Source: Flavobacterium sp.
GTDB lineage: Bacteria; Bacteroidota; Bacteroidia; Flavobacteriales; Flavobacteriaceae
Reading direction: 5' to 3'
Length of the DNA stretch: 64,000 nucleotides
NCBI GenBank assembly: GCA_014379405.1
Contig: JACMLU010000023.1
Location: 229,116-293,115, forward strand
Both the position numbers and the translations under genes were made by a program. The notes beneath the pieces were generated by a model, which was not told where the DNA came from, made no database searches, and worked only from the letters and a program-made list of their open reading frames with translations. Position 1 is the first letter of the stretch; every line of letters begins with the position of its first letter. Positions 1 to 8,420 of this stretch are shown one piece after another.

Positions 1-861
1 CAATCGGATGTATAAATTCAGGTCATAAAACTGTTTGATATTTTCCACAGTACTATTAATTCCAATTGCGCTGGTGTCATCTGGTGCAATAGTATTTTTA
101 CCTTTGAGCAATTGTGATATTCCTTCGGTAAATTTCTTTGACTCTGCCAATGCTTCCTCATAAGTATCTTTTTTATTCAGCGTAAAAGACATATCATTTA
201 ATTTATCGCCACCACTTCCAAAAACTTGTTGAACAGTCGTTATAGGCAAATAAGTTCTACCTTCTTCCCTTTCGCCACCTGGATCCATAAAAACTCCCAC
301 CACTTTGAATTGAACATTGCTAATTAAAATTTGCTCTCCAATAGCATTTTTCTCCTTAAATAAATCTTGTTTTAGTTTTTGTCCAATAACGGCAACTTTT
401 CTTTTGTTAGCCAAATCAATGTCGTTTACAAATCTGCCTTGAATCAAACTGACTTTTTCGATCGCCTGATGATCAGGAGAAACTCCCTGACAATCGTAGT
501 TTCCGGTTTCTTTTCCATAGACAATGTTTCCATTCCAAATATTAAATTTCGAACTTTTCTTGTCTATTTCCTTCTCGAATTTTTGTTTAGAAAGCACAAA
601 ATCGCTGTTTCGCAACTGAATTTGTCTTCCGGGATTTAAACCTTTGTATTCTTTAGTGGTTCTCCCTGCCCAAATCCAAATAACGCCGTCGGCATCATTT
701 TCAAACTGTTTTGCAATTCCGTTTTCGAGACCTTTTCCGGCACCAAGTAGAATAACCAAAATAAAAATACCCGAGGCCACAGAAATCCCCGTGAGAAAGG
801 TTCTCATTTTGTTTTTGGCAATAGCCTCGAATATTTCCTGCCAGCGTTCTATATTAAACAT
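1..861 (-). CDS. ABC transporter permease, MacB/FtsX family (partial)
   Basis: The reading frame is open to the left window edge, so the C-terminal part is missing. The visible protein begins MFNIERWQEIFEAIAKNKMR, followed by a first membrane helix around residues 23-43 and then a long extracytoplasmic domain of the MacB periplasmic-core type, with family phrases such as VAVIGQKLKQDLF and VVGVFMDPGG. This family forms dimeric mechanotransmission exporters (MacB, LolCDE, BceAB relatives) with the ATPase encoded just upstream. The ATG overlaps the ATPase stop by 8 bases (ATGTTTAA), which indicates translational coupling. The substrate cannot be told from sequence. The FtsX membrane bundle of about three further helices should lie outside the window. 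Confidence 0.85.
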   Translation of the reverse strand, partial: MFNIERWQEIFEAIAKNKMRTFLTGISVASGIFILVILLGAGKGLENGIAKQFENDADGVIWIWAGRTTKEYKGLNPGRQIQLRNSDFVLSKQKFEKEIDKKSSKFNIWNGNIVYGKETGNYDCQGVSPDHQAIEKVSLIQGRFVNDIDLANKRKVAVIGQKLKQDLFKEKNAIGEQILISNVQFKVVGVFMDPGGEREEGRTYLPITTVQQVFGSGGDKLNDMSFTLNKKDTYEEALAESKKFTEGISQLLKGKNTIAPDDTSAIGINSTVENIKQFYDLNLYIRL

Positions 862-1555
862 AAGATGAAGCTCTAACTTGTTCCACAAATTTATCATCGA
901 TGATTATTCCGTCTTTCAGAACTACATTCCTTTTGCACATGGCCGCAATATCGGGTTCATGAGTTACAATCAAAATGGTTTTTCCTTCATCGTTTATTCC
1001 TTGAATCAACTCCATAACTTCATAAGAAGTCAAAGTATCCAAAGCTCCTGTTGGTTCATCGGCTAATAAAACTTTTGGGTTGGATGCCAATGCCCTTGCA
1101 ATCGCCACTCGTTGTTTTTGTCCGCCCGAAAGTTCGTTGGGTAAATGATGCGAATGTGATGACAAACCTACTTTTTCAAGATAGCTCATTGCGATTTCGT
1201 TACGCTCTTTTCTCTTTATTCCTTTATAATATAATGGCATAGCGACGTTATCCAAAGCCGATTTGTAATTAATTAGATTGAAAGATTGGAAAACAAAACC
1301 CAGAAACTGGTTTCGGTATTTAGATGCAATTGTTTCGTTGAGTTTTTTAATGGGTACATTATCCAAAACATAGTCACCGGAATCGGCTTCGTCAAGAATT
1401 CCGAGGATATTCAACAATGTAGATTTTCCAGAACCGGAAGAACCCATAATGGCTACCAGCTCTCCTTCTTTAATATTGAAATTGATTCCTTTTAGTACGT
1501 GTAATTCGGAACCTCCTACTTTATAGGATTTATGTAACTCTTTAATCTCAATCAT
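854..1555 (-). CDS. ABC transporter ATP-binding protein (MacB/LolD type)
   Basis: A 233-residue cytoplasmic ATPase that powers the neighbouring permease. All nucleotide-binding elements are present: Walker A GSSGSGKST at residues 38-46, Q-loop Gln90, signature LSGGQ at 142-146, Walker B VLLADEP at 162-168, and the switch histidine His199. The spacing and the wording around the signature (LSGGQKQRVAIARAL) match the MacB/LolD branch of ABC proteins. The gene overlaps the permease downstream. It is divergent from the DUF4403 lipoprotein gene, with a 172-bp intergenic region. A HlyD-like adaptor and a TolC-like outer membrane factor are not in the window but may lie left of it. The substrate is unknown. 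Confidence 0.93.
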   Translation of the reverse strand: MIEIKELHKSYKVGGSELHVLKGINFNIKEGELVAIMGSSGSGKSTLLNILGILDEADSGDYVLDNVPIKKLNETIASKYRNQFLGFVFQSFNLINYKSALDNVAMPLYYKGIKRKERNEIAMSYLEKVGLSSHSHHLPNELSGGQKQRVAIARALASNPKVLLADEPTGALDTLTSYEVMELIQGINDEGKTILIVTHEPDIAAMCKRNVVLKDGIIIDDKFVEQVRASSYV

Positions 1556-1727
1556 AACTACCTGAATTAGAAAACAATATTAATTATTCTGCGGAATAAA
1601 TTATAATAACAAAATGTTAATACCTAATCATATTTTAACAAATAAGACATCTTTCAATTGAAAATGTTACAGTTTAATCCTAAAATATATTTGTTTTGTT
1701 AATTTTGTTGAATCAAACTAAAATAAA

Positions 1728-3137
1728 ATGCTGAAATACCTTTCCGTCCTAGCTGTTTTTCTAATGATTTTCTTGATTTCAAGTTGTTCCACATCCAATA
1801 AAATAGCGGCACTAAAACCAGAACCAGATAATGCCGATCCATTGGTTTATGAAAACACACCTTCCTTTATCAATTTGCCGATAAATGTAAAAATCAAGGA
1901 TATCGAAAGTCAAACTAATGTACTATTGAATGGATTGATTTATGAAGACAACAACATCGAAGACGACAATATCGAGATGAAAATTTGGAAATTGGCTCCA
2001 ATAACCATCGAAAATGACAAAGAAAGCGCTGTCGGAAAAATAAAAACGGTATTGCCATTAAAAGCATTGGTTAAATATAGAATTGGCACAAAAACTCTGG
2101 GTGTTGAATTGTACAACACTAAAGAGTTTAGCCTAAACGGATTGGTAACACTTGTAAGCGATGTGGGTTTGACCAATTGGAAACTCGTAACCAAAACTGA
2201 ACTAAAATCCTTGGATTGGAACGAAAGTCCAACAATGGTTGTTTTTGGCAAAAATATGCCCGTTACTTATCTCATCAATCCCGCCGTAAAGATTTTCAGG
2301 TCCAAAATAGAAACCAAAATTGATGCCGCCATCGAAAAATCAATGGATTTCAAACCCAATGTTTTGGCTGCTTTGGAAAAAATATGTACTCCTTTTCAAA
2401 TGAGCGAAGCTTATGAAAGTTGGCTTCGAATTGTTCCTATTGAAATCTATTCTACCAATGCCAAACTAAAAAACGACACTTTTTTGATGGAAATGGGAAT
2501 GAAATGTATGATGGAAACTTTGATTGGAAGCAAACCTGAATCAAAATTTGATGCTTCGAAAATTGTCCTCAAACCGGTAACCAAAATCCCAAACCAAATC
2601 ACGGCAAATATTGCAGCAGTTTCTACTTATGCAGAAGCGTCCAAAATAATGACCAAGAATTTTGCTGGTCAAGAATTTGGTTCTGGCAGCAAAAAAGTAA
2701 AAGTTCAAAATGTTGGAATTTGGCATAAATCTGACAAAATGGTGATTGCTTTGGATGTATTGGGAACGGTAAATGGAACGATCTATCTAACAGGTTTTCC
2801 ACAATATAACGAACAGACCAAAGAAATATATTTTGACAAACTCGACTATGCATTGGATACCAAGAGTAAATTGATGCGAACCGCCAACTGGATGGCTCAA
2901 GGACTGGTTCTGAGAAAAATTCAGGAGAGTTGTAGGTATTCGATCGTTCCTAATCTAGAGGAAGGGAAACAAAATATGGCTACTTATTTGAAAAATTATT
3001 CGCCAATGCCAGGCGTTTTTGTCAACGGAAAAATGGAAGATATTCAATTTAATAAAATTCAATTGACGAACAAAGCCATCATCGCTTTTATAAAAATAAA
3101 TGGTACCGTGAATGTTTCCGTAGATGGTTTGAAGTAA
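1728..3137 (+). CDS. DUF4403 family lipoprotein
   Basis: A 469-residue protein with a lipoprotein signal: a hydrophobic run at residues 4-16, then lipobox ISSC with Cys20 as the predicted acylated residue. The following residues are STSNK rather than an acidic surface-export signal, so a periplasm-facing anchor is the simpler guess. The rest is a long soluble domain without repeats or cysteine clusters. Length and general character match DUF4403, a Bacteroidota/Proteobacteria family of unknown role; assignment is by resemblance, not search. Two TAnnTTTG-type -7 boxes lie upstream (1686-1693 and 1700-1707), so the gene probably has its own promoter. It converges on the small CxxC membrane protein gene with only 18 bp between stops and no hairpin. 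Confidence 0.75.
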   Translation: MLKYLSVLAVFLMIFLISSCSTSNKIAALKPEPDNADPLVYENTPSFINLPINVKIKDIESQTNVLLNGLIYEDNNIEDDNIEMKIWKLAPITIENDKESAVGKIKTVLPLKALVKYRIGTKTLGVELYNTKEFSLNGLVTLVSDVGLTNWKLVTKTELKSLDWNESPTMVVFGKNMPVTYLINPAVKIFRSKIETKIDAAIEKSMDFKPNVLAALEKICTPFQMSEAYESWLRIVPIEIYSTNAKLKNDTFLMEMGMKCMMETLIGSKPESKFDASKIVLKPVTKIPNQITANIAAVSTYAEASKIMTKNFAGQEFGSGSKKVKVQNVGIWHKSDKMVIALDVLGTVNGTIYLTGFPQYNEQTKEIYFDKLDYALDTKSKLMRTANWMAQGLVLRKIQESCRYSIVPNLEEGKQNMATYLKNYSPMPGVFVNGKMEDIQFNKIQLTNKAIIAFIKINGTVNVSVDGLK

Positions 3138-3155
3138 TTTTAGACTGAAATATTG

Positions 3156-3383
3156 CTATTCCTGCTTTTTCTTCTTTCTCATTCGGTAAATATAATACCC
3201 AATTCCGCCAACAAGCAAATAGGGAATAACCATCAAGTAAACGATACCGTCATTTACTGCTTGTGACTTTACAGCATTTCCTTCGGTTTCCAAAGCAGCA
3301 CGGCACATCGCGCATTGGGCATTTGCCGACATCGAAAAGAACAAAGAACAAAGAACAAAGAACAAAGAACAAAGAATTTTCAT
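3156..3383 (-). CDS. small CxxC signal-peptide membrane protein
   Basis: A 75-residue protein starting MKILCSLFF. It has a signal peptide ending MSANAQ, a Cys-Ala-Met-Cys pair immediately after the predicted cleavage site, one membrane helix (roughly residues 45-65) and a basic tail RMRKKKKQE. I do not know its function. Its place at the end of the SCO/DUF420 cluster suggests a respiratory-complex or copper-related accessory. An upstream in-frame ATG at 3437 overlaps the DUF420 stop as ATGTTTAG and would add 18 residues rich in K, R and E. I prefer the internal start because it gives a normal signal peptide, but the overlap arrangement is typical of translational coupling, so the longer form is possible. 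Both the N-terminal extension and the signal peptide are built from 7-bp tandem repeats. Confidence 0.65.
   Translation of the reverse strand: MKILCSLFFVLCSLFFSMSANAQCAMCRAALETEGNAVKSQAVNDGIVYLMVIPYLLVGGIGYYIYRMRKKKKQE
3336..3376. repeat. heptanucleotide tandem repeat AAAGAAC
   Basis: Five perfect copies of AAAGAAC plus six bases of a sixth, period 7. On the minus strand this is coding sequence, so three units (21 bases) make a seven-residue protein period, seen as CSLFFVL followed by CSLFFSM in the signal peptide of the small CxxC protein. Confidence 0.95.
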
Positions 3384-3395
3384 TTTCCTTTTCTC

Positions 3396-3429
3396 ACTTC
3401 TAACTTCTAACTTCTGACTTCTAACTTTA
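3396..3429. repeat. heptanucleotide tandem repeat ACTTCTA
   Basis: Units ACTTCTA, ACTTCTA, ACTTCTG, ACTTCTA and a decayed fifth copy, period 7. The array lies just upstream of the preferred start of the small CxxC protein and inside its longer alternative reading frame. Confidence 0.93.
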
Positions 3430-3969
3430 CTAAACATAATAAGGTGATATCATTAAATAAACTACTACTCCAGTAACGGCAACATACAGCCAAATTGGAA
3501 AGGTAATCTTAGCTATTTTTTTGTGTTTGTCAAATATTTTAGCCAAAGCACGAACATAAGTTATCAAAACCAGAGGGATTACAGCTATAGACAAAAGGAT
3601 ATGCGATATTAAAATGAAAAAATAAATAGGTCTAATTATTCCTTCCCCACCAAATTTTGTGGAATCAGATGTCATGTGATAAGCCACGTACATTACCAAA
3701 AAAGCTACCGAAAGTGCAATGGCAGTTGTCATTAATTGTTCGTGAAGTTTTCTTTTTCCGTTTTTAATAGCCAATACTCCAGCAACCAAAACCACTGCAG
3801 TTATACCGTTTATGCCAGCATAAATAGGTGGAAGAAATGAAAGTGGTTCAACGTGGAACCCAAAGTCTTTTAGCTTAACACTAAAAAGAAGTGCCACCAC
3901 AACTGGAATTACAATTGATACTATTATTATAAACTTGCTGAATTTTTGTTCTAACGAATGATCTTCCAT
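3430..3969 (-). CDS. DUF420 membrane protein, CtaM-like oxidase assembly factor
   Basis: A 179-residue protein with five predicted membrane helices (about residues 12-30, 43-63, 78-98, 115-138 and 153-175). Histidines are placed as in DUF420: HEQLMTTA in the first loop, AYHMTSD in the middle and LISHILLSI later. Members of this family (YozB/CtaM in Firmicutes) are needed for maturation of heme A-containing oxidases, possibly by binding heme or copper. It lies three bases downstream of the SCO gene and within the cytochrome oxidase accessory cluster, which supports the same role here. Family membership is fairly secure; the detailed function is inferred. Confidence 0.82.
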   Translation of the reverse strand: MEDHSLEQKFSKFIIIVSIVIPVVVALLFSVKLKDFGFHVEPLSFLPPIYAGINGITAVVLVAGVLAIKNGKRKLHEQLMTTAIALSVAFLVMYVAYHMTSDSTKFGGEGIIRPIYFFILISHILLSIAVIPLVLITYVRALAKIFDKHKKIAKITFPIWLYVAVTGVVVYLMISPYYV

Positions 3970-3971
3970 CT

Positions 3972-4658
3972 TTATTCTTTTAATAAAATTGCTATATCTT
4001 GTTGTATATCTCTTACTCCTTTTTTCTCTAAACCGTCATAATACAAAATCGGGTTTCCAAATTCATCATTTCTGCAACGGATATTACCGTTTTTATCAAT
4101 TAGAGCAAATAATCCAGAATGTTCAAAACCACCTTTTACTTGACTATTTTGCCCAGCATAAAGGTTGAATCCTTTATTGGACAAATCAAAAATATACTTT
4201 TTATCTCCCGTCAAGAAATTCCAATTTGAGGATTTAACACCCAATAATTCTCGGTGTGATTTCAAAACCGCTGGAGTGTCGTGTTCCGGATCGATGGTAA
4301 TGGAAACAATTCCAAAATTAGGATTACCAAAGAAAGTCTTTTCAATTTGTAGCATACTCAAGTTCATTTTTGGGCAAATACTTGGGCAAGTTGTGAAGAA
4401 AAATTCCAAGACATATACTTTCCCTTTGTAGGTTTCATTAGTAATCTTTATATTATCTTGGTTTACTAATTCAAATTTGGGTGCAGGACCAATTTTTCCC
4501 AATTTACCATTTTCTTTTGAAGTATTAGAAACCTTGTCCAATCGATCTCCTTTTACAATTTCATTATTTTCGATTCTGTCAACTATTTTCGGAACAACCA
4601 AAATCCCAAAAATTAGAATAATAAAAGAAATCCAGATGTATGATTTGTTTTTAAACAT
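3972..4658 (-). CDS. SCO1/SenC family copper chaperone
   Basis: A 228-residue protein anchored by an N-terminal helix (residues 8-23), with a thioredoxin-fold domain facing the periplasm. Copper-binding residues are visible: Cys91 and Cys95 in the motif CPSIC, and the distal His180 in GGFEHSG. SCO proteins deliver copper to, or reduce, the CuA site of cytochrome oxidase subunit II, which is encoded at 32-33 kb in this window. The gene sits in a run of minus-strand genes with spacings of 2 to 13 bases (213-residue protein, SCO, DUF420), so co-transcription is likely. Confidence 0.92.
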   Translation of the reverse strand: MFKNKSYIWISFIILIFGILVVPKIVDRIENNEIVKGDRLDKVSNTSKENGKLGKIGPAPKFELVNQDNIKITNETYKGKVYVLEFFFTTCPSICPKMNLSMLQIEKTFFGNPNFGIVSITIDPEHDTPAVLKSHRELLGVKSSNWNFLTGDKKYIFDLSNKGFNLYAGQNSQVKGGFEHSGLFALIDKNGNIRCRNDEFGNPILYYDGLEKKGVRDIQQDIAILLKE

Positions 4659-4670
4659 AATTCCTTAAGA

Positions 4671-5312
4671 TTAAAGCTGTTTAGTGGCGTTGTGGTTCTT
4701 TTTGAGCGCTGCGCGGTATTCGTATAAAATAACTTTAAAATCATCCAGCATTTCATTGCTCAATTCAGCGGGATGAAAAGTATTATATCCTTCTTTATAT
4801 CCTTTTTTTTCCTTTCTACCTCGAAGGTTTCTTACCTTGTCAACAATATATACGTTTGGTGTTCCGAAATCGGCATCCAATTTCCCAACGAGTTTCAGTT
4901 GGCTGTAATAGGCGGTGATTTCTTCTGGCGAAGTAAAAACAAAATGCCATTGGCTGACATCGGTAAAAGCACCTAAAGCATCAACAATTTTCTGGGCATC
5001 GTTTTCTGTCCCTAAAGGACAAATAACCACAAACTGCAGATCTTTGAAAGTATGGTATCGTTGGTATATTTTTTGGTTAAGGTTAAAAAAATTGCCTCTA
5101 TTTTTTAGAATATTAAAACCCGAAAATCCAAGAATTGTTATTTTATTGTCCAAACTAACTTTTCCATTCTTCAATGATTTCCAATTGCCAAAATCAGCAA
5201 CTTTTGGAGTTATAACAGGTAATTTGGTAAAGCTGTTTACTCCTGATGCAAAAAAAAGATAGGCAACAATAGGTAAAACAAAAAGAACGAAGAGAACAAT
5301 ATTTTTTTTCAT
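4671..5312 (-). CDS. membrane-anchored hypothetical protein, possible thioredoxin-like fold
   Basis: A 213-residue protein with an N-terminal anchor (residues 5-24) and a soluble domain. I do not recognise a named family. The pattern of a strand (KITILGFSGFNIL), a helix, a strand (LQFVVICPLG), a later strand (WHFVFTSPEE) and the phrase DFGTPNVYIVDKVRNLRG, with a candidate cis-proline in GTPNVYIVD, looks like a thioredoxin/SCO-type fold without a CxxC or CxxxC pair; the only cysteine is in VICPLG. It lies 12 bases upstream of the SCO gene, so a divergent SCO-like partner in oxidase assembly is a reasonable inference. Confidence 0.6.
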   Translation of the reverse strand: MKKNIVLFVLFVLPIVAYLFFASGVNSFTKLPVITPKVADFGNWKSLKNGKVSLDNKITILGFSGFNILKNRGNFFNLNQKIYQRYHTFKDLQFVVICPLGTENDAQKIVDALGAFTDVSQWHFVFTSPEEITAYYSQLKLVGKLDADFGTPNVYIVDKVRNLRGRKEKKGYKEGYNTFHPAELSNEMLDDFKVILYEYRAALKKNHNATKQL

Positions 5313-5459
5313 ATGTTGATATTTATTGCTTTTTATCGGTCATATGTAATTGCTTCGCCTGTTCGCATAAGCTCGAGTCACATATTTCCTTTCGTTTTTA
5401 AAGCAAATTTCGGCTATGCTCATTTTATGATTGTGCCGAAGTATAATATGCAAAAATAA

Positions 5460-5487
5460 AAAAAGGCACGCAATGCGCACCCTTTTT
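5460..5487 (-). terminator. terminator after the COX4 gene
   Basis: Read on the minus strand: an A-rich arm, GGTGCGC, loop ATT, GCGTGCC, then a T-run. The stem contains two G-T pairs and one bulged G. It lies 18 bases beyond the COX4 stop and separates the oxidase-subunit genes from the SCO cluster. Confidence 0.75.
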
Positions 5488-5504
5488 ATTGAATTAATAT
5501 TTTG

Positions 5505-5855
5505 TTAAAAATTCCACTTAATCGTGCTATCTTTAAAAACCCCAAAAATATAATGTGCTTCTGTCAAAAGAATGAAAAGCAAATAAATTACCAAAAAGAT
5601 TAACGGCCAAATTACCGAATTTCTCAATGTTGAAGTTTCTCCTTCCATATGCATGAAAGCATACACAATATAATAAGCTTTTACCAAGGTTAAAATGATG
5701 AATAACCAATTCAACAAATTCAAACCCAAGAAATTGTTCATATGTAAAGCTTCTGGTTTTATAATCCCGAAAATAACCTCAACGATTGTTATTACAGATA
5801 ATATTCCAAAAACCGTCCAAATTCTTTTTGTATTAGATACATGTTCGTGTGACAT
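5505..5855 (-). CDS. cytochrome c oxidase subunit IV family protein
   Basis: A 116-residue protein with three predicted membrane helices (about residues 12-32, 45-67 and 82-103), the size and topology of the bacterial COX4/CtaF family. The phrases VKAYYIVYAFMHMEGE and WPLIFLVIYLLFILLTEAHYI match the pattern of prokaryotic subunit IV, where a HM pair follows the second helix. It is a small accessory subunit at the periphery of heme-copper oxidases. It lies 19 bases downstream of the subunit III gene and is followed by a terminator, so it is the last gene of the ctaB-led transcript. Confidence 0.85.
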   Translation of the reverse strand: MSHEHVSNTKRIWTVFGILSVITIVEVIFGIIKPEALHMNNFLGLNLLNWLFIILTLVKAYYIVYAFMHMEGETSTLRNSVIWPLIFLVIYLLFILLTEAHYIFGVFKDSTIKWNF

Positions 5856-5874
5856 AATAATTACTTTTTGTAAA

Positions 5875-6852
5875 TTAAACTAGATAGAAAACCGTGAATA
5901 CAAATACCCAAACTAAATCAACAAAGTGCCAATATAGCCCTACTTTTTCTACCATTTCATAGCTTTTTCTTTTCTCGTAAGTTCCAAGTAGAACATTGAA
6001 GAAAATAATAATATTAATGATTACTCCCGAGAATACGTGGAAACCGTGGAAACCTGTAATAAAGAAAAAGAAATCAGCAAACAATTTGCTACCGTATTCA
6101 TTTCTTGTCAAGTTAGCACCTTCAACAACTAAAGTAGCTTGCGCCAATCGTAATTCAGATTCTTCTCGGCTAAGAATTGTTTTTTGTTTTTTGTCGTTGA
6201 TAACCTCAGTTCTGATCAACACTTCAGGATGTGCTTTGAAACCTGCTTGAACTTCTGCCACTGAATATGTTGGCAAAGTAGCTTCGTCCATAAACCATCT
6301 CCCTTTGTTTCTAGTTAATTGCTCTCTTTCTTCCGGCAAAGTGGCAGCAAAATCAGCTAAAGCTACTCGCTTTCCTTCTTTGTCAACAAACTGGAGTAAA
6401 CTACCACCTTTTGTTTCGATTGCACCATATTCTCCCTTGATGAAGTTTTTCCATTCCCAAGCTTGTGAGCCCACGAATATAAAACCACCAATAATAGTTA
6501 AGAACAGATAAAGGGCTACTTTATCTTTCTTCAATTGATGACCCGCATCAACGGCAAGAACCATCGTTACAGATGAAAAAATCAACACAAATGTCATAAA
6601 TGCCACATAATACATCGGTGCCGAAACGCCGTGCATAAATGGAAAGTGTGTAAACACTTCATCAGCCAAAGGCCAAGTTTCAATAAATTTAAATCTAGAA
6701 AAGCCGTAAGCAGCTAAAAATCCCGAGAAAGTCAAAGCATCAGACACGATAAAAAACCACATCATTAATTTGCCATAACTAGCTCCCATTGGCTGAGTGT
6801 CGCCGCCTCCCCAAATTTTCTCTCCACTATTCGCAGTAGTAACTGTCTCCAT
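5875..6852 (-). CDS. ctaE: cytochrome c oxidase subunit III with a soluble insertion
   Basis: A 325-residue COX3 family protein. The N-terminal helices (about residues 28-50, 78-102 and 112-132) and the C-terminal pair (260-290 and 303-325) carry family marks: WEWKNF after the third helix, FFFITGFHGFHVFSG, and YWHFVDLVWVF near the C-terminus. Between residues about 140 and 250 lies a roughly 110-residue hydrophilic insertion with charged helices, much longer than the loop at this place in ordinary subunit III. Subunit III stabilises the catalytic core and the proton-uptake pathway. The gene lies between a second, shorter COX3-family gene and COX4, in the same transcript as ctaB. Confidence 0.9.
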   Translation of the reverse strand: METVTTANSGEKIWGGGDTQPMGASYGKLMMWFFIVSDALTFSGFLAAYGFSRFKFIETWPLADEVFTHFPFMHGVSAPMYYVAFMTFVLIFSSVTMVLAVDAGHQLKKDKVALYLFLTIIGGFIFVGSQAWEWKNFIKGEYGAIETKGGSLLQFVDKEGKRVALADFAATLPEEREQLTRNKGRWFMDEATLPTYSVAEVQAGFKAHPEVLIRTEVINDKKQKTILSREESELRLAQATLVVEGANLTRNEYGSKLFADFFFFITGFHGFHVFSGVIINIIIFFNVLLGTYEKRKSYEMVEKVGLYWHFVDLVWVFVFTVFYLV

Positions 6853-6894
6853 AAAAGTTATTCGTTAAAAAGTTCCCAAATCTACAATTTTTTC

Positions 6895-7482
6895 TTATTT
6901 AAAGAAAAATAAAAATAAAAATAAATACACCCACAATAAATCAAGAAAGTGCCAATACATCGCACCCAGTTCAATACCAAGTATTTGAGTCGAATTGTAT
7001 TTTTGTTTAAATTGATTGTAAATAATAATTAAAAGCGAAATTAGTCCGCCAGCTAGGTGCAATAGGTGTACAACAGTCACAATATAGAGGAATGTTGTCG
7101 TGATGGAGCTCTCCGCTCCAGTGAAATAATACCCGCTTTCCACTATTTGACCAAAGCCCACAAATTGCAAAACCACAAATAGAATTCCTAATACTAAAGT
7201 AGCCAAAAGTAATGCAGTAGTCGCTTTTTGATTGTCTTTTTGAATGGCTTTTTTTGCCAAATGAAAGGTGACGCTACAGCCAATAATCACGGCAGTACTT
7301 AAATAAAACGCAGTAGGTAATTGAAAATCCTTCAACCAATCGGCTCTGGATTTACTTACTACAAAGGCACTGGTAAGTCCTGCAAACATCATTATCATAC
7401 TTATCATTGCAAACAATAACAGTAATTTATAAGACCTATCCGATCTTGATTTGTGCTCTTCAGCGGTCATTGTTGTTGTCAT
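6895..7482 (-). CDS. cytochrome c oxidase subunit III-like protein
   Basis: A 195-residue protein with five predicted membrane helices, ending in YWHFLDLLWVYLFLFLF, the characteristic C-terminal motif of heme-copper oxidase subunit III. It lacks the long insertion of its neighbour. A tandem pair of COX3-family genes is common in Bacteroidota; whether both enter the same oxidase is not visible in the sequence. The gene starts two bases after the ctaB stop, so coupling with heme O synthase is likely. A second small subunit or an assembly paralog are the main alternatives. Confidence 0.85.
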   Translation of the reverse strand: MTTTMTAEEHKSRSDRSYKLLLLFAMISMIMMFAGLTSAFVVSKSRADWLKDFQLPTAFYLSTAVIIGCSVTFHLAKKAIQKDNQKATTALLLATLVLGILFVVLQFVGFGQIVESGYYFTGAESSITTTFLYIVTVVHLLHLAGGLISLLIIIYNQFKQKYNSTQILGIELGAMYWHFLDLLWVYLFLFLFFFK

Positions 7483-7484
7483 AA

Positions 7485-8387
7485 CTATCTCAAAATTTTA
7501 TCAAATATATAAATCAATTGCAATAAAGTAATATAAGAAACACTAACCAACATCAAGGTTCTTGCCGCTTTTGCTGTTCTTAATTTAAACAATTTCACAG
7601 CATAAAAAAGCATCCAAAGTCCGAGCAAAAATACCAAAACTGCCGCTATCGGCGAAATAAACAATTGCCCTGTATAACCCAAACAAGGCAGAAGCGATGC
7701 AATAATTAGCCAAACTGTGTATAATATGATTTGCAAAGCCGTTCCTCTGTCTTTTTTACCTGTTGGCAACATAAAGAAACCTGCTTTTTCATAATCTTCA
7801 TATAAAAACCAGCCAATTGCCCAAAAATGGGGGAACTGCCAAAAAAACTGAATTAGAAACAAGGTTCCGGCTTCGATGCCAAAATCTCCCGTTGCGGCAA
7901 CCCAACCCAACATAAATGGAATCGCTCCCGGAAAAGCACCCACAAAAACCGACAAAGATGTCACCGTTTTCAAAGGTGTATAAATACTAGTATATAAAAA
8001 TATGGAAATCGCACCAAACATGGCCGATTTTGGATTGATGCTATAAAGCAAAACAATACCAATAACAGTAAGAATACTGGCAACAACCAAAGCCACGTTC
8101 GGCTTCATTCTTCCTGAGGCAACTGGACGGTTTTTAGTTCTGTCCATCAAGGCATCAAGATCTTTTTCTATAACTTGATTGTAAGCATTTGATGCGCCCA
8201 CCATGCAATAACCACCAACGGCCAGTTTCAGCAAAACAATCCAATGCAAAGACTGAAAATCATCAACGCCAAGCAAAAATCCGGCAATGGACGAAAACAC
8301 AACACTAATAGCCAAACCAGCCTTGGTAATTGCTTTGAAATCAGTGTAAATTGATTTTACGGAAAAGGTATTTGAAATGCTGCTCAA
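7485..8387 (-). CDS. ctaB: protoheme IX farnesyltransferase (heme O synthase)
   Basis: A 300-residue UbiA-family membrane prenyltransferase that adds a farnesyl chain to heme B to make heme O, the precursor of heme A for the aa3 oxidase. The first aspartate-rich site is clear: NAYNQVIEKDLDALMDRT from residue 67, followed by KNRPVASGRM. The protein has eight to nine hydrophobic helices. It is the first gene of the block ctaB, COX3-like, COX3, COX4, and is preceded by a strong consensus promoter at 8421-8452. No heme A synthase (CtaA) gene is in the window. Confidence 0.95.
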   Translation of the reverse strand: MSSISNTFSVKSIYTDFKAITKAGLAISVVFSSIAGFLLGVDDFQSLHWIVLLKLAVGGYCMVGASNAYNQVIEKDLDALMDRTKNRPVASGRMKPNVALVVASILTVIGIVLLYSINPKSAMFGAISIFLYTSIYTPLKTVTSLSVFVGAFPGAIPFMLGWVAATGDFGIEAGTLFLIQFFWQFPHFWAIGWFLYEDYEKAGFFMLPTGKKDRGTALQIILYTVWLIIASLLPCLGYTGQLFISPIAAVLVFLLGLWMLFYAVKLFKLRTAKAARTLMLVSVSYITLLQLIYIFDKILR

Positions 8388-8420
8388 AGTTTGGTTTATT
8401 TGTTTTTTTTAAAACTTTTG

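Noticed and set aside
3336..3429. CRISPR-like array
   Set aside because: The period is 7 bases with no spacers, and no cas gene is present.
5341..5459. Possible insertion-element remnant between COX4 and the SCO cluster
   Set aside because: It contains short inverted matches (TTCGGC and GCCGAA) and GC-richer words, but no ends, target duplication or transposase could be identified.
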